Notes: generated by a model not told the origin, from the letters alone. Positions 7,546 to 19,257 are shown, counted from the first letter of the stretch. The stretch is 41,041 nt of DNA from an uncultured Ferrovum sp. (GCA_903863375.1 CAIPBT010000157.1:1-41041), one strand, 5' to 3'. A program made the numbers and translations.

Positions 7546-8156
7546 GCGTCGCTGACATCCGCAGGAGACGGCGCGGCGACCGACGCCGGGCGCTGCCGGG
7601 TTGCCGCCGGACCGAGCAGCCGCTCCCAACCCATCCCGCTGGATGCCGGCGGTGGGGTGTAGGTCAGACGCGCGCCAAGGTCATGCCGCGCAGCCTGCCT
7701 CGACGCATCAACCGACGTGACGGTGTCGTGCCCTGTGGGGGCGTCCAGGGCCAGCGGCGAAGCTTGCGCCGGCGTGACGACGGGCAACGGGGCCAACGCG
7801 TGCGCCGGGGCTGGCGCTTCCAGGCGGTCGGTTACCGGCTCATCCCGTGCCCCTGGCGCGGGTCCGGTCATCACGGCAGCCCTGCTCTGCTCGAATTCGC
7901 TTTCTACCCGGGCCAGCGAGTCGCGCACCCCGGACTGGAAGGACTGGGCCGCCGATTGCAACTCATCCTGTACCCGCCGGACTTCGGACATCGCGACTTC
8001 GCGTTCGATGTCTGCCCTGACCGCCGTGGCATAGCGTTGGGCGCGATTGACCATCACACCCGCCGTACGCGCCACTCGGGGCAGACGCTCCGGCCCGATC
8101 ACGACCAGTGCCACGACCCCGATCAGGGCTACCTCGGAAAAGCTGAAATCAAACAC
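7542..8156 (-). CDS. tatB: Sec-independent protein translocase TatB
   Basis: A 204-residue TatB. It has an N-terminal membrane helix (FSEVALIGVVALVVIGPERLP), an amphipathic helix and a long charged coiled region to about residue 95. A roughly 100-residue Ala/Pro-rich tail follows with no recognisable domain; it accounts for the protein being longer than E. coli TatB (171). The PERLP turn separates TatB from TatA. The start is GTG at 8156. It sits between tatA, 65 nt upstream, and tatC (overlapping). Confidence 0.93.
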   Translation of the reverse strand: MFDFSFSEVALIGVVALVVIGPERLPRVARTAGVMVNRAQRYATAVRADIEREVAMSEVRRVQDELQSAAQSFQSGVRDSLARVESEFEQSRAAVMTGPAPGARDEPVTDRLEAPAPAHALAPLPVVTPAQASPLALDAPTGHDTVTSVDASRQAARHDLGARLTYTPPPASSGMGWERLLGPAATRQRPASVAAPSPADVSDA

Positions 8157-8221
8157 GAGAGGACTCTGCGACGGCAGTCCCGGCGGGACATGCCAACATG
8201 GATCGAACCAGCCTGGCCCGA

Positions 8222-8437
8222 TCAGCCCGGACGGTGGTCGTTACGCTCGGCCTCGAGCGGCTTCGCCTGGGCCGCAGGGGCGCCGGCGGGCGGGGTGTCA
8301 CCGCCATTCATGCCTTCCTTGAAGCTTCGCACCGCGTCGCCCAGATCGCGCCCGGCTCCCGACAGTTTCTTGGTGCCAAAAACCAGAACCACAATAACCA
8401 GCACGATCAGCCAGTGCCAGATGCTGAATGAACCCAT
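8222..8437 (-). CDS. tatA: Sec-independent protein translocase TatA
   Basis: A 71-residue pore-forming Tat subunit. It has a single N-terminal helix ([19 protein letters not shown]), the FGTKKL hinge, an amphipathic helix ([17 protein letters not shown]) and a short polar tail. The ATG at 8437 has a strong GGAGG ribosome-binding site. It lies 16 nt after the HIT gene. Confidence 0.96.
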   Translation of the reverse strand: MGSFSIWHWLIVLVIVVLVFGTKKLSGAGRDLGDAVRSFKEGMNGGDTPPAGAPAAQAKPLEAERNDHRPG

Positions 8438-8453
8438 AATAACCTCCGGAAGT

Positions 8454-8816
8454 TCAGTTGGTGGCGGGCAGGGCGTCGCTCATGGGGCGAACGACGCCGC
8501 CGCCAAGGACGTGCGCATGCAGGTGAAACACGGTCTGCCCTCCCCCTGCGCCGGTATTCAGGATGGTACGGTAGCCATCAGCGGCAATACCCAGTTCCCG
8601 GGCCACCTTCGGCACGGCCAGCAATACCTGCGACAGCAGGGCAGCGTGCTCGGACGTACAGTCGTTCAGCGAAGCAACATGCTGCTTGGGAATGACCAGG
8701 AAGTGGATAGGGGCGGCCGGCTGGATGTCATGAAACGCCAATACCTGATCATCCTCGTAAATCTTGCGGCTGGGAATTGTTCCCGCCACGATCTTGCAGA
8801 ATATGCAGTCACTCAT
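8454..8816 (-). CDS. HIT-family purine nucleoside phosphoramidase (HinT-like)
   Basis: A 120-residue histidine-triad protein. It begins [15 protein letters not shown] with a CxxC pair and carries [17 protein letters not shown]. The catalytic triad motif is [10 protein letters not shown] near residue 98-107. HinT proteins hydrolyse AMP-lysine and other nucleoside phosphoramidates. In beta- and gammaproteobacteria it often sits between his and tat genes, as here; a link to histidine synthesis has not been shown. It is 3 nt from hisE. Confidence 0.93.
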   Translation of the reverse strand: MSDCIFCKIVAGTIPSRKIYEDDQVLAFHDIQPAAPIHFLVIPKQHVASLNDCTSEHAALLSQVLLAVPKVARELGIAADGYRTILNTGAGGGQTVFHLHAHVLGGGVVRPMSDALPATN

Positions 8817-8819
8817 GCT

Positions 8820-9152
8820 CTAGTTGTCCTGCGGCCGCGCCGCCTTTTCATCAATGCCTGAGATGCCTTCGCGGCGCTTGAGTTCAGCCAGCACGTCACG
8901 CGGCCCGAGGCCAGCATGCGACAGCATCACCAGCGTGTGAAACCACAGATCGGCCGTTTCCCGAACCAAGTGCAGTTTATCACCCGACTTTGCCGCCAGA
9001 AGGGTTTCGACCGCTTCTTCGCCCACCTTCTTCAGGATCGCATCCATCCCTTTCTGATGCAGGCGGGCCACGTAGGAAGTGGCTGGGTCGGCACCCTTGC
9101 GCGTCTCGAGCAGATCGGCCAGTTCATTCAGGAAGGTATCGGCATTCAACAT
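8820..9152 (-). CDS. hisE: Phosphoribosyl-ATP pyrophosphatase
   Basis: A 110-residue cytoplasmic enzyme for the second histidine step, hydrolysing PR-ATP to PR-AMP and pyrophosphate. The MazG-like all-alpha fold is recognisable from [18 protein letters not shown] and [21 protein letters not shown], whose acidic residues bind magnesium. It is separate from hisI here, whereas the two are fused in E. coli. It follows hisI by 9 nt. Confidence 0.96.
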   Translation of the reverse strand: MLNADTFLNELADLLETRKGADPATSYVARLHQKGMDAILKKVGEEAVETLLAAKSGDKLHLVRETADLWFHTLVMLSHAGLGPRDVLAELKRREGISGIDEKAARPQDN

Positions 9153-9161
9153 GGGCGCGGC

Positions 9162-9614
9162 TCAGACCGGAGGGGTGGCACGGGAGGGATACAGCGCAGC
9201 AGGATCACGCAGCACGGGCTCGCCCACCACCCACTCGCCAGCCTGCAGGTTGCGGAAAAAGCAGCTGTGACGGCCGGTGTGACACGCAATGCCGCCCACC
9301 TGCACCACCTGCAGCACCAGCGCGTCGCCGTCGCAGTCGAGTTGCAGCAACTGCACCTGCTGGCGGTGTCCGGACTCTTCCCCTTTGCGCCAGAGCCGCT
9401 GCCGGCTGCGTGACCAATAGGTGGCGAACCCGGTACGCACCGTCTCGGCAAGCGCCTCGCGATTCATCCAGGCCACCATCAGCACCCGTCCGCTGCCGGC
9501 TTCCTGCGCCACGGCAGCGATCAGGCCACGCTCATCCCAGGCCGGCTGTTCCAGCCAGGATGCGACGCCCGCTGAAGCAATACCCGCCGCCGGCCCGGGC
9601 ACGCCGTCCGTCAT
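9162..9614 (-). CDS. hisI: Phosphoribosyl-AMP cyclohydrolase
   Basis: A 150-residue zinc enzyme that opens the purine ring of PR-AMP, the third histidine step. The core motifs are [28 protein letters not shown] and the metal-binding set DCDGD...[10 protein letters not shown]. The N-terminal 20 residues and C-terminal 25 residues extend beyond the core. The ATG at 9614 overlaps the hisF stop (ATGA). Confidence 0.96.
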   Translation of the reverse strand: MTDGVPGPAAGIASAGVASWLEQPAWDERGLIAAVAQEAGSGRVLMVAWMNREALAETVRTGFATYWSRSRQRLWRKGEESGHRQQVQLLQLDCDGDALVLQVVQVGGIACHTGRHSCFFRNLQAGEWVVGEPVLRDPAALYPSRATPPV

Positions 9615-10375
9615 TGACGCACCTCGACACCCCGTTCGGCAAGATAGGCCTTGGCGCTCTGCACGCTGTGTTCGCCGTAATGAAAGATGCTGGCCGCCAG
9701 CACGGCGTCGGCACCACCGATCAGGATGCCGTCCGCCAGATCCTGCAGCGACCCTACACCGCCGCTGGCGATCACCGGCACCGGCACAGCATCCACGACA
9801 GCGCGGGTCAATGCGAGGTCGAAACCGCTGCGGGTACCGTCCCGGTCCATGCTGGTCAGCAGGATCTCGCCTGCGCCCAGCCGGCAGACCTCGACGGCCC
9901 AGGCGACCGCGTCCAGGCCGGTTTCGCGGCGGCCACCATGGGTATAGACCTGCCAGCCGCCGGTGGCTGGATCGCGCTTGGCGTCGACAGCCACCACAAT
10001 GCACTGCGAACCGAAACGGTCTGCCGCATCCGCCACCAGCCGCGGATTGGTGACCGCCGCGGAGTTCATGCTGATCTTGTCTGCCCCGGCATTCAGCAGG
10101 GCACGGATATCTGCGACTTCGCGTACGCCGCCTCCCACCGTCAGCGGGATGAACACTTCGGCGCTCACCGCTTCAATCACGGGCAGGATCAGGCCGCGGC
10201 CATCGGAACTGGCGGTGATGTCGAGGAAGGTGACTTCATCGGCCCCCTGATCGTCGTACCGGCGAGCCACCTCGACCGGATCTCCGGCATCGCGCAGACC
10301 AGTGAAGTTAACGCCTTTGACCACCCGCCCGGCATTGACGTCGAGGCAGGGAATGATCCGTCTGGCGAGGCCCAT
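9611..10375 (-). CDS. hisF: Imidazole glycerol phosphate synthase, cyclase subunit
   Basis: A 254-residue TIM barrel that pairs with HisH and converts PRFAR plus ammonia to IGP and AICAR. The catalytic aspartates are in [15 protein letters not shown] (near residue 11) and LTSMDRDGT. The phosphate-binding loops are VGGGVR and IASGGVG. It lies 4 nt after hisA and overlaps hisI by 4 nt. Confidence 0.97.
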   Translation of the reverse strand: MGLARRIIPCLDVNAGRVVKGVNFTGLRDAGDPVEVARRYDDQGADEVTFLDITASSDGRGLILPVIEAVSAEVFIPLTVGGGVREVADIRALLNAGADKISMNSAAVTNPRLVADAADRFGSQCIVVAVDAKRDPATGGWQVYTHGGRRETGLDAVAWAVEVCRLGAGEILLTSMDRDGTRSGFDLALTRAVVDAVPVPVIASGGVGSLQDLADGILIGGADAVLAASIFHYGEHSVQSAKAYLAERGVEVRQ

Positions 10376-10379
10376 GCCC

Positions 10380-11129
10380 TCAGACCGGCAAACGCGGATA
10401 CTGCGCAGCCAGCGCCAGCGCCGCCTTGAAGTCGAGATGACCTTCGTAGACCGCGCGCCCGGTGATTGCTCCGGTGATACCCTCGTCCTGCACGTCGCAG
10501 AGCGCCTGGATATCGGCCAGGTTGGTGATGCCGCCGCTGGCGATCACCGGGATATGCAGGGCTCGCGCCAGTTTTACGGTGGCTTCCACGTTCAGTCCCT
10601 GCAGCATGCCGTCGCGGCCAATGTCCGTGTAAATCACGGCCTCGACGCCATAGCCTTCAAAGCGCTGGGCGAGATCGATCACGTCGTGACCGGTGAGTTT
10701 TGACCAGCCGTCCACGGCCACCTTGCCGTCGCGGGCGTCCAGTCCAACCATGATGTGACCGGGAAAGGCATCGCAGGCCTCATGCAGGAAGCCCGGATTC
10801 TTGACCGCCGCCGTGCCGATGATGACGTAGGTGACGCCGTCGTCCAGATAGCGCTCGATCACTTCCAGGCTGCGGATGCCGCCTCCAAGCTGGATCGGCA
10901 GTTCGTCGCCCAGCTCCTTGATGATGTCGCGGATTGCCGGTTCGTTGACCGGTTTTCCAGCGAATGCCCCGTTCAGGTCAACCAGGTGCAGGCGCTCGGC
11001 GCCAAGCGCCTTCCACTGCCGCGCCATGGCAGCCGGATCTTCCGAAAAAATGGTGGCCCCTTCCATCTCGCCCTGCTTCAGGCGCACGCAGTGGCCGTCT
11101 TTGAGATCAATCGCTGGAATGACAATCAT
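10380..11129 (-). CDS. hisA: ProFAR isomerase HisA
   Basis: A 249-residue TIM-barrel enzyme that isomerises ProFAR to PRFAR. The N-terminus [20 protein letters not shown] matches the family start; an upstream in-frame ATG would add 13 atypical residues and was rejected. Other motifs are [29 protein letters not shown] and IASGGI. No clear Shine-Dalgarno precedes the chosen start. It is 42 nt downstream of hisH. Confidence 0.96.
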   Translation of the reverse strand: MIVIPAIDLKDGHCVRLKQGEMEGATIFSEDPAAMARQWKALGAERLHLVDLNGAFAGKPVNEPAIRDIIKELGDELPIQLGGGIRSLEVIERYLDDGVTYVIIGTAAVKNPGFLHEACDAFPGHIMVGLDARDGKVAVDGWSKLTGHDVIDLAQRFEGYGVEAVIYTDIGRDGMLQGLNVEATVKLARALHIPVIASGGITNLADIQALCDVQDEGITGAITGRAVYEGHLDFKAALALAAQYPRLPV

Positions 11130-11171
11130 GGTGGTACTTGGCTTGGGAGGTTGAGGGCGCGTTGGCAAAAG

Positions 11172-11810
11172 TCAGGGGTTCCAGTGCACGAAGTTGGACA
11201 GCAGGGTAAGGCCCGCGCGGTCGCTTTTCTCGGGGTGGAACTGAACGGCAAACAGGTTTTCCTGCGCGACGGCGCAGCAGAACCGATCGGGATAGGTGGT
11301 GGTGGCCGCACTGACGGCATCGTTGGCGGGTTCGACGTAATAACTGTGCACGAAATAGAAGCGCGTGTCGCGCGCCAGCCCGGCCCAGAGCGGATGGCTG
11401 CGGGTGGGCGCAACCTGGCTCCATCCCATGTGCGGCACTTTCAGCCGCTGGCCGGCGGCGTCCCGCCGTTGCGCCACATCGAAGCGACGCACCCGGCCCG
11501 GCAGGATGCCGAGGCCCGCCGTGTCGCCTTCCTCGGAATGGTCGAACAGCAGCTGCAGGCCGATGCAGATGCCGAGAAACGGCTGGCTGCGGGCTGCCTG
11601 CTGCAGGGCCGGACGCAAGTGGCGTGCCTCGATCTCGCGCATGCAGTCACGCATGGCACCTTGCCCCGGAAAAACAACACGCTCGGCGGCAAGCACCACC
11701 GCTGGGTCGCTGCTCACCAGCACCTCACGGTCGGGCGCCACGTGCTCCAGCGCCTTCTGGACCGAACGCAGATTGCCCATGCCATAGTCGACGACGGCAA
11801 TATGGCTCAT
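11172..11810 (-). CDS. hisH: Imidazole glycerol phosphate synthase, glutaminase subunit
   Basis: A 212-residue class I glutamine amidotransferase supplying ammonia to HisF. The nucleophile elbow is FLGICIGLQLLF, and the His-Glu pair is in VQFHPEKS. The N-terminus IAVVDYGMGNLRSVQKAL and the oxyanion region PGQGAM are typical. It lies 51 nt after hisB and 42 nt before hisA. Confidence 0.97.
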   Translation of the reverse strand: MSHIAVVDYGMGNLRSVQKALEHVAPDREVLVSSDPAVVLAAERVVFPGQGAMRDCMREIEARHLRPALQQAARSQPFLGICIGLQLLFDHSEEGDTAGLGILPGRVRRFDVAQRRDAAGQRLKVPHMGWSQVAPTRSHPLWAGLARDTRFYFVHSYYVEPANDAVSAATTTYPDRFCCAVAQENLFAVQFHPEKSDRAGLTLLSNFVHWNP

Positions 11811-11861
11811 GCGCTGCTCATGCCGGAAGGGCGACGCACAGCGAGCGAGCCGCCCGTGCCA

Positions 11862-12449
11862 TCACAGCGCACCCTTGGTGGACGGCAGCACGCCGACTGC
11901 GCGCGGATCGAACTCGGTTGCCATGCGCAGGGCGCGGCCGAACGCCTTGAAGACGGTCTCGGCCTGGTGATGGGAGTTGCGTCCGCGCAGGTTGTCCACG
12001 TGCAAGGTCATGCCGGCGTGGTTGACGAAGCCCTGGAAGAATTCGTGGAACAGGTCCACGTCAAACTGGCCGATGTGTGATCGGGTGAAGGGCACGTGAA
12101 ACTCGAGCCCGGGCCGGCCGGACAGGTCGATGACCACCCGCGAGAGTGCCTCGTCCAGTGGCACGTAGGCGTGACCATAGCGGCGCACCCCCTTCTTGTC
12201 GCCAATCGCCTGTGCGAATGCCTGACCCAGGGTGATCCCCACATCCTCCACCGTGTGGTGGGCATCGATCTGCAGATCACCTTGCGCATGCACCTCGAGG
12301 TCAAACAGGCCGTGGCGCACGATCTGGTCGAGCATGTGGTCGAGGAAGGGTATGCCGGTATCCAGTTTTCCCACCCCCGTACCATCCAGCCCGACCCGGG
12401 CGGTGATCTGGGTTTCCAGGGTATTGCGGGTGACCTGAGCGGAGCGCAT
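11862..12449 (-). CDS. hisB: Imidazoleglycerol-phosphate dehydratase (monofunctional)
   Basis: A 195-residue dehydratase converting IGP to imidazole-acetol phosphate. The manganese-binding motifs are [36 protein letters not shown] and [12 protein letters not shown]. It lacks the N-terminal HAD-type histidinol-phosphate phosphatase that is fused in E. coli HisB, so that step must be supplied by another gene; none is in this window. Confidence 0.97.
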   Translation of the reverse strand: MRSAQVTRNTLETQITARVGLDGTGVGKLDTGIPFLDHMLDQIVRHGLFDLEVHAQGDLQIDAHHTVEDVGITLGQAFAQAIGDKKGVRRYGHAYVPLDEALSRVVIDLSGRPGLEFHVPFTRSHIGQFDVDLFHEFFQGFVNHAGMTLHVDNLRGRNSHHQAETVFKAFGRALRMATEFDPRAVGVLPSTKGAL

Positions 12450-12501
12450 GAGAGGAACGGAAATGAGGACGGAAAGGATGGGGACGGGCGGAACCGGATT
12501 G

Positions 12502-13578
12502 TCAGCCGGCGTCAGCCAGCGCCAGCGTCAGGGCGGCGATCAGACGGTCATTTTCGTCCGGCGCCCCCACGGTGATCCGCAGACAGCCTCGCAGCAGGGT
12601 GTGCGCATGGTTCAAGTTCTTGATCAATATACCATGCTGCTTCAGCAGGTCAAACGCACGCGGGGCGTCGGGCACGCGGACCAGCAGGAAGTTGGCTTCG
12701 CTCGGAAACACCTGGATGGCAGGCAGACGAACCAGCGCCTCTGCCAGGCGCGTACGTTCGGCGCGCAGCAGCGCAACCTGTTGGCGCAGGGCTTCCGGCG
12801 CCGACAGCACCGTGCTGGCAATCACCTGGGTGGCGACCGACAGGTTGTAGGGCAGGCGCAGCTTGTCCAGCTCCGTCAGCAGTGCCGGCGCGCCGGCCAG
12901 GAATCCCAGCCGAATGCCGGCCAGTCCAAGCTTGGACAGCGTGCGCATCACCAGCAGGTTGGGGTATTCGGGCAGCCAGCCCAGATAGCTGCTGTCGGTG
13001 AACGGGTAGTAGGCCTCATCGACCACCACCAGGCCGGGCGTCGCCTGCAGGATGGTCCGGACCGCCTCGGCCGCGAAGAGATTGCCGGTCGGGTTGTTGG
13101 GCATCGCCAGGAAGATCACGGCCGGCTGGGTGCGCTCGATGGCCGCCAGCATGGCTGGCAGGTCCAGGCTGAAATCGGCCTGCAGCGGCACCCCGTGGTA
13201 TTGCAGTCCGCAAGACTCCGCGAGCAACCGAAACATCACGAAGGCCGGCTCGACGCTGAGCAGGCTGGCGCCAGGTTGGGCCAGGGCCTGGGCAACAATC
13301 TGGATGATCTCGTCCGACCCGTTGCCCAGCAGCAGGTCACTGCCATCCGGCACCCCCATGAAGCTTTTCAGGAGCGCTTTCAGGCCCTTTGGGTCGGCGT
13401 CCGGATACCGGTTGTACAGCGCATCGGCCAGGTTGGCGCCCAGTTCGGCGCGCAGGCCGGCAGGCAGGGGAAAAGGATTTTCCATCGCATCCAGCTTGAG
13501 CAGGCCAGTTGCATCGGCGACCTGGTAGGCATGCCGGGCGCGCACATCCGGGCGGATCAGATCAGACAGCTTGGCCAT
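12502..13578 (-). CDS. hisC: Histidinol-phosphate aminotransferase
   Basis: A 358-residue fold-type I PLP enzyme transferring an amino group from glutamate to imidazole-acetol phosphate. It shows [28 protein letters not shown] and VDEAYYPF. The PLP lysine is in [16 protein letters not shown], and the phosphate-binding Arg is in CLRITVG near the C-terminus. It starts 3 nt after hisD and is followed by 52 nt before hisB with no terminator. Confidence 0.96.
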   Translation of the reverse strand: MAKLSDLIRPDVRARHAYQVADATGLLKLDAMENPFPLPAGLRAELGANLADALYNRYPDADPKGLKALLKSFMGVPDGSDLLLGNGSDEIIQIVAQALAQPGASLLSVEPAFVMFRLLAESCGLQYHGVPLQADFSLDLPAMLAAIERTQPAVIFLAMPNNPTGNLFAAEAVRTILQATPGLVVVDEAYYPFTDSSYLGWLPEYPNLLVMRTLSKLGLAGIRLGFLAGAPALLTELDKLRLPYNLSVATQVIASTVLSAPEALRQQVALLRAERTRLAEALVRLPAIQVFPSEANFLLVRVPDAPRAFDLLKQHGILIKNLNHAHTLLRGCLRITVGAPDENDRLIAALTLALADAG

Positions 13579-13581
13579 GGC

Positions 13582-14883
13582 TCAGAGCCCATCCAGTCGC
13601 AACTCGGCAGCGCGGGCGTGGGCGATCAGGCCTTCGCCACGCGCCAGCACGCTGGCGGTCGGCCCGAGGTGCCGGGCACCCTCAGCCGAAACCCGGATCA
13701 GGCTGGTGCGCTTCTGGAAATCGTAGACCCCCAGTGGCGACGCGAAGCGTGCCGTGCGACCGGTCGGCAGGACGTGATTCGGACCGGCACAATAATCCCC
13801 GAGGGATTCCGACGTATACGGACCCATGAAGATGGCACCGGCATGCGTCAGCTGATCCACCCACTGCTCAGGATGCTCGACCGACAGCTCGAGGTGCTCC
13901 GGGGCGATCCGGTTCGAGATGGCACAGGCTTCGTGCAGATCGCGGGTCAGGATCAATGCTCCCCGCGACGCCATCGAAGCGCGGATGACCTCCGCCCGCG
14001 GCATGTCGCTGATCAGGCGCCCGATCGACGCCTCGACAGCATCGAGATAGGCCGCATCCGGACAGAGCAGGATGGCCTGCGCGATTTCGTCGTGCTCGGC
14101 CTGCGAAAACAGGTCCATGGCCACCCAGTCAGCCGGCGTCCGCCCGTCGCAGATCACCAGGATTTCAGAAGGGCCGGCCACCATGTCGATGCCAACCACG
14201 CCGAACACCCGGCGCTTGGCGGCAGCCACCCAGGCATTGCCCGGCCCCGTGATCTTGTCGACCGCCGGCACGGTAGCCGTGCCATGCGCCAGTGCCGCGA
14301 CCGCCTGTGCCCCCCCGATGGTGAACAGCCGGTCAACGCCAGCCAGGCAGGCGGCCGCCAGCACCAGGTTGTTGCGGACGCCATCGGGCGTCGGCACCAC
14401 CATCACCAGCTCACCAACGCCTGCCACCTTGGCCGGAATGGCGTTCATCAGGACGGACGACGGATAGGCAGCCTTGCCGCCTGGAACGTAGAGACCGGCC
14501 CGGTCGAGCGGCGTCACGCGCTGGCCCAGCAGCGTGCCGTCGGCCTCGACATACGACCAGCTTTCAGCACGCTGGCGCTCGTGAAAGCGGCGGATGCGTT
14601 CGGCGGCATCGGCGAGCGCCTGTGCCTGGTCGCCCGGCAGGCCGTCCAGCGCGGCGCGCAGGTCGGCCGGTGCCAGTTCCAGCTGGCTGGCCTGCTCCAC
14701 CGCGAGCCGGTCAAAGCGGCGCGTGTATTCCACCAGCGCTGCGTCGCCGCGCACCCGGACATCCTCGACGATCTGGGCAACGGCCAGATCGACCTGGGGG
14801 TCCTGGGCTGACTCGAATGCGGTCAGCTGTTGCAACTCGGCGGCGAAGCCGGCCTGGGTGGTGGCGAGACGACGGATCTTCAT
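13582..14883 (-). CDS. hisD: Histidinol dehydrogenase
   Basis: A 433-residue zinc- and NAD-dependent enzyme oxidising L-histidinol to histidine in two steps. It shows [57 protein letters not shown] and the C-terminal [18 protein letters not shown] and [10 protein letters not shown]. It is 63 nt downstream of hisG, with no obvious promoter or hairpin in that gap. Confidence 0.97.
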   Translation of the reverse strand: MKIRRLATTQAGFAAELQQLTAFESAQDPQVDLAVAQIVEDVRVRGDAALVEYTRRFDRLAVEQASQLELAPADLRAALDGLPGDQAQALADAAERIRRFHERQRAESWSYVEADGTLLGQRVTPLDRAGLYVPGGKAAYPSSVLMNAIPAKVAGVGELVMVVPTPDGVRNNLVLAAACLAGVDRLFTIGGAQAVAALAHGTATVPAVDKITGPGNAWVAAAKRRVFGVVGIDMVAGPSEILVICDGRTPADWVAMDLFSQAEHDEIAQAILLCPDAAYLDAVEASIGRLISDMPRAEVIRASMASRGALILTRDLHEACAISNRIAPEHLELSVEHPEQWVDQLTHAGAIFMGPYTSESLGDYCAGPNHVLPTGRTARFASPLGVYDFQKRTSLIRVSAEGARHLGPTASVLARGEGLIAHARAAELRLDGL

Positions 14884-14946
14884 GGCTTTCGACGGGATTC
14901 CAGAGGAAAACGGTCAGACAAGGAAAAAGCGGCAAATGCTCGCGCG

Positions 14947-15624
14947 TCAGCCCGGCTGCACCGCCTGCTGGAAGATTTCCAGCAGGGGCGCGATATGGCT
15001 GCGCTGCAGCTTCCAGGCTGCCACATTGACGATCAGGCGCGAGCTGATGTCCCGGATATGCTCCACCGCCACCAGGTTGTTGGCGCGCAGGGTACCGCCG
15101 CTGCTCACCAGATCGACGATGGCGTCGCCCAGACCGGTCAGCGGCGCGAGTTCCATCGACCCGTACAGCTTGATCAGGTCGACATGCATGCCTTTTGCCG
15201 CGAAGTGTTCTGACGCCGTCCGGATGTACTTGGTGGCCACCCGCAGCCGTGCGCCACGGCCAATGGCGGCCGCATAGTCGAACCCGGACGGCACGGCCAC
15301 CATCATGCGGCAGCGCGCAATCCGCAGGTCGAGTGGCTGATAGAGCCCGTCGCCGCCATGCTCCAGCAGCACATCCAGACCGGCAACCCCCAAGTCGGCC
15401 GCCCCATACTGCACGTAGGTTGGCACATCCGAAGCCCGCACGATCACCAGCCGGACATCTGGCCGGTTGGTGCCGATGATCAGCTCGCGGGACTGCTCGG
15501 GGTCGGCCTGTGGCTCGATGCCGGCCGCGGCGAGCAGGGGACGGGTGTCCTGAAAGATGCGCCCTTTTGAGAGGGCGATGGTGATCCCACGAAACGCGGA
15601 ACGCGGCTGGACATCGGTCGGCAT
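14947..15624 (-). CDS. hisG: ATP phosphoribosyltransferase, short form
   Basis: A 225-residue HisG of the short type, the committed enzyme of histidine synthesis (ATP + PRPP to PR-ATP). It shows [58 protein letters not shown] and the PRPP loop [14 protein letters not shown]. The C-terminal regulatory ACT-like domain of long HisG is absent. Short HisG needs HisZ for activity and feedback control, and no hisZ lies in this window. It follows murA by 21 nt. Confidence 0.96.
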   Translation of the reverse strand: MPTDVQPRSAFRGITIALSKGRIFQDTRPLLAAAGIEPQADPEQSRELIIGTNRPDVRLVIVRASDVPTYVQYGAADLGVAGLDVLLEHGGDGLYQPLDLRIARCRMMVAVPSGFDYAAAIGRGARLRVATKYIRTASEHFAAKGMHVDLIKLYGSMELAPLTGLGDAIVDLVSSGGTLRANNLVAVEHIRDISSRLIVNVAAWKLQRSHIAPLLEIFQQAVQPG

Positions 15625-15645
15625 GGCTGTGGCACTCCGCTCCGG

Positions 15646-17170
<1,525 letters not shown>

Positions 17171-17194
17171 GATCTGGGGGGTCGCCGGGGCGCT

Positions 17195-17956
17195 TCAGTG
17201 GCGCAGGCGCCAGCCCCGGGAAAGCAGTACAAGAGCCACACATGATAGGGCAAAAGCACTCGCCCCGACAATCAGCAGGCTCTCGGCAGGCGCCACGTCC
17301 GACAGGCCGAAAAAGCCGTGGCGGAAGCCGTCGATCATGTAGAGGAAGGGGTTGAAGCGCGACAGGTCACGCCAGAACGGGGGCAGGCTGTGAATCGAAT
17401 AGAACACCCCGGCCAGGAAAGTGAGCGGCACGATGAGGAAATTCTGGAAGGCCGCGAGCTGGTCGAATTTTTCAGCCCAGATGCCGGCAATCAGCCCGAG
17501 CACGGCCGCCAGGAGGTTGCCGGCCAGCACAAACAGCAGCAGTTCGACAGGATGGGCGGGCCAGCGCGGAAAGAACCACAGGCTCACCAGCCAGACACAG
17601 GTGCCCACGGCCGCACCGCGGGCCACGGCAGCGAGCACGTAGGCAGCGAAGATTTCGAGTGGCGACAGCGGGGTGAGCAGGATGAACACGATGTTGCCGG
17701 TCACCTTGCTCTGGATCATGCTGGACGAAGTGTTGGAGAAGCTGTTCTGCAGCATCGCCATCATCGCGAGCCCTGGCACCAGAAACTCGCGATAGCTCAC
17801 CCCGGGATAGATCTCTGCCCGTCCGCTCATCACCTGGGCGAACACCAGCAGATAAAGCAGCGTCGACACCAGCGGTGCCAGCAGCGTCTGGAAACTGACC
17901 TTCCAGAACCGCAGCAGCTCCTTGCGCAGGAGCGTCGAGAACCCGCGCAGGTTCAT
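17195..17956 (-). CDS. ABC-2 type exporter permease (YadH-like)
   Basis: A 253-residue membrane protein with six predicted helices, of the ABC-2 permease family. It shows the YadH-type wording FRKELLRFW-like N-terminus, FLVPGLAMMAMLQNSFSNTS, GNIVFILLTPLSPLEI, AGVFYSIHSLPPFW and FNPFLYMIDGFRHGFFG. The ATG at 17956 overlaps the stop of the ATPase gene (ATGA); a longer upstream frame only shadows that gene. Substrate unknown. Confidence 0.92.
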   Translation of the reverse strand: MNLRGFSTLLRKELLRFWKVSFQTLLAPLVSTLLYLLVFAQVMSGRAEIYPGVSYREFLVPGLAMMAMLQNSFSNTSSSMIQSKVTGNIVFILLTPLSPLEIFAAYVLAAVARGAAVGTCVWLVSLWFFPRWPAHPVELLLFVLAGNLLAAVLGLIAGIWAEKFDQLAAFQNFLIVPLTFLAGVFYSIHSLPPFWRDLSRFNPFLYMIDGFRHGFFGLSDVAPAESLLIVGASAFALSCVALVLLSRGWRLRH

Positions 17957-18906
17957 TGCCCGCTCCGCTGCATGATCGCCACAAACACCTCTTCCAGGTC
18001 TGGGGCACCTACCTCGAGATCCTGCACCACCAGGCCGGCCTCGCGGCAATGCGCCAGAACCTGCTCGGTATCGGCAAAGTTCACCAGGGGCAGCCGCCAG
18101 CGCCCGTCCGCCAGCAGTGTTGCCCGCCCCGCGAGATCACCGGGCGGTTGGTCACCGGAAGGCAGCCGCAGGGTCAGGCTGGGACGGCTGTGGTCGGCCA
18201 GCAGCTGGCTGGTGCGGTCGAGCGCCACCACCCGACCGGCTTTCATCATGGCCACGCGCTCGCACAGGCTCTGCGCCTCTTCCAGATAGTGGGTGGTCAG
18301 CAGGATGGTCTGCCCTTCGGCGTTCAGCCGGCGGATGAATTTCCACAAGGTCTGGCGCAATTCGACGTCCACCCCGGCGGTCGGCTCGTCCAGTACCAGC
18401 ACCGCAGGCCGGTGGACCAAAGCCTGCGCCACCAGAACGCGCCGTTTCATGCCGCCGGACAGCGCTCGCATGTTGGTATCGGCCTTGTCGGACAGTTGCA
18501 GGTTTTCCAGCAGTTCGCCGATCCATGCCGGATCCGGGCGGATGCCGAAATAACCGCACTGCAGGCGCAGGGTTTCACCGACCGTAAAAAAAGGATCGAA
18601 CACCAGTTCCTGCGGCACGATGCCAACCGCCCGGCGCGCCTGCTTGTAATCGCTGCGCACGTCATGCCCGAGGATCTGCAGCACACCACGGTCGGGACGG
18701 GTCAACCCCGCCAGCAGGTTGATCAGGGTGGTCTTGCCCGCCCCGTTGGGCCCCAGCAGGGCGAAGAACTCGCCCTGCCGCACCTCGAGGTCGAGGCCAC
18801 GAAGCGCCTGGAAATTGCCAAAGGCCTTGTGCACACCCTGCACGCGGATGGCGGGCACGGCGGTGGCCGCCGAATCCTGGACTTGAAGCAGCGGGGAAGA
18901 AGGCAA
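17953..18906 (-). CDS. ABC-2 type exporter ATP-binding protein (YadG-like)
   Basis: A 317-residue ATPase that pairs with the downstream permease. Walker A is GPNGAGKTT, the signature ALSGGMKRRVLVAQAL, Walker B VLVLDEPTAGVD, and the switch histidine is in LLTTHYLEEA. A roughly 80-residue C-terminal extension follows the nucleotide-binding domain. The gene lies 9 nt after mlaB. The substrate is not known. It is distinct in sequence from MlaF and from the ATPase at 22206, so the window encodes three ABC ATPases. Confidence 0.93.
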   Translation of the reverse strand: MPSSPLLQVQDSAATAVPAIRVQGVHKAFGNFQALRGLDLEVRQGEFFALLGPNGAGKTTLINLLAGLTRPDRGVLQILGHDVRSDYKQARRAVGIVPQELVFDPFFTVGETLRLQCGYFGIRPDPAWIGELLENLQLSDKADTNMRALSGGMKRRVLVAQALVHRPAVLVLDEPTAGVDVELRQTLWKFIRRLNAEGQTILLTTHYLEEAQSLCERVAMMKAGRVVALDRTSQLLADHSRPSLTLRLPSGDQPPGDLAGRATLLADGRWRLPLVNFADTEQVLAHCREAGLVVQDLEVGAPDLEEVFVAIMQRSGQ

Positions 18907-18915
18907 ACTGGATCC

Positions 18916-19254
18916 TCAGGCCTGGACCGGCGGAGCCGCGTTGTCGACCAGGAACTCGACACCATAGAGCCTGGCCAGGGTACGCAATGCCGCAGGGGCA
19001 TTTTGCACCGCAAAGGTGCCACCGGTTCCCTCGGTATCGCGCCGCAGTGCCAGCAGCAGGGCGAGCACCGAGGAGTCCACCTCGGTGGCCTGTGCCAGAT
19101 CGACCTGCAGGCCAGCTGCGCTCACGGCCTTGCGACAGACCGCCTGCAAGCCGGGCACGCTGCCCAGGTTGAGGGCACCCCGCAGGCGCAGCGTGGTGCC
19201 CTCTCGTTCGGCCGTGGCGGCAACGGCCCCGGCATCCGGTTCCCGGCTTGCCAC
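18916..19254 (-). CDS. mlaB: STAS-domain protein of the Mla lipid transport complex
   Basis: A 112-residue single STAS domain protein. It shows LRGALNLGSVPGLQ, VDLAQATEVDSSVLALLLAL with the conserved DSS..L centre, and LRTLARLYGVEFLV. MlaB binds MlaF in the MlaFEDB inner-membrane complex and is needed for its stability and activity. It is 3 nt from mlaC in the same operon, which supports the assignment despite the low conservation typical of this subunit. Confidence 0.88.
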   Translation of the reverse strand: MASREPDAGAVAATAEREGTTLRLRGALNLGSVPGLQAVCRKAVSAAGLQVDLAQATEVDSSVLALLLALRRDTEGTGGTFAVQNAPAALRTLARLYGVEFLVDNAAPPVQA

Positions 19255-19257
19255 CGG

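Noticed and set aside
12448-14811. 787-codon plus-strand frame opposite hisC and hisD
   Set aside because: Antisense shadow; hisC and hisD motifs are unambiguous on the minus strand.
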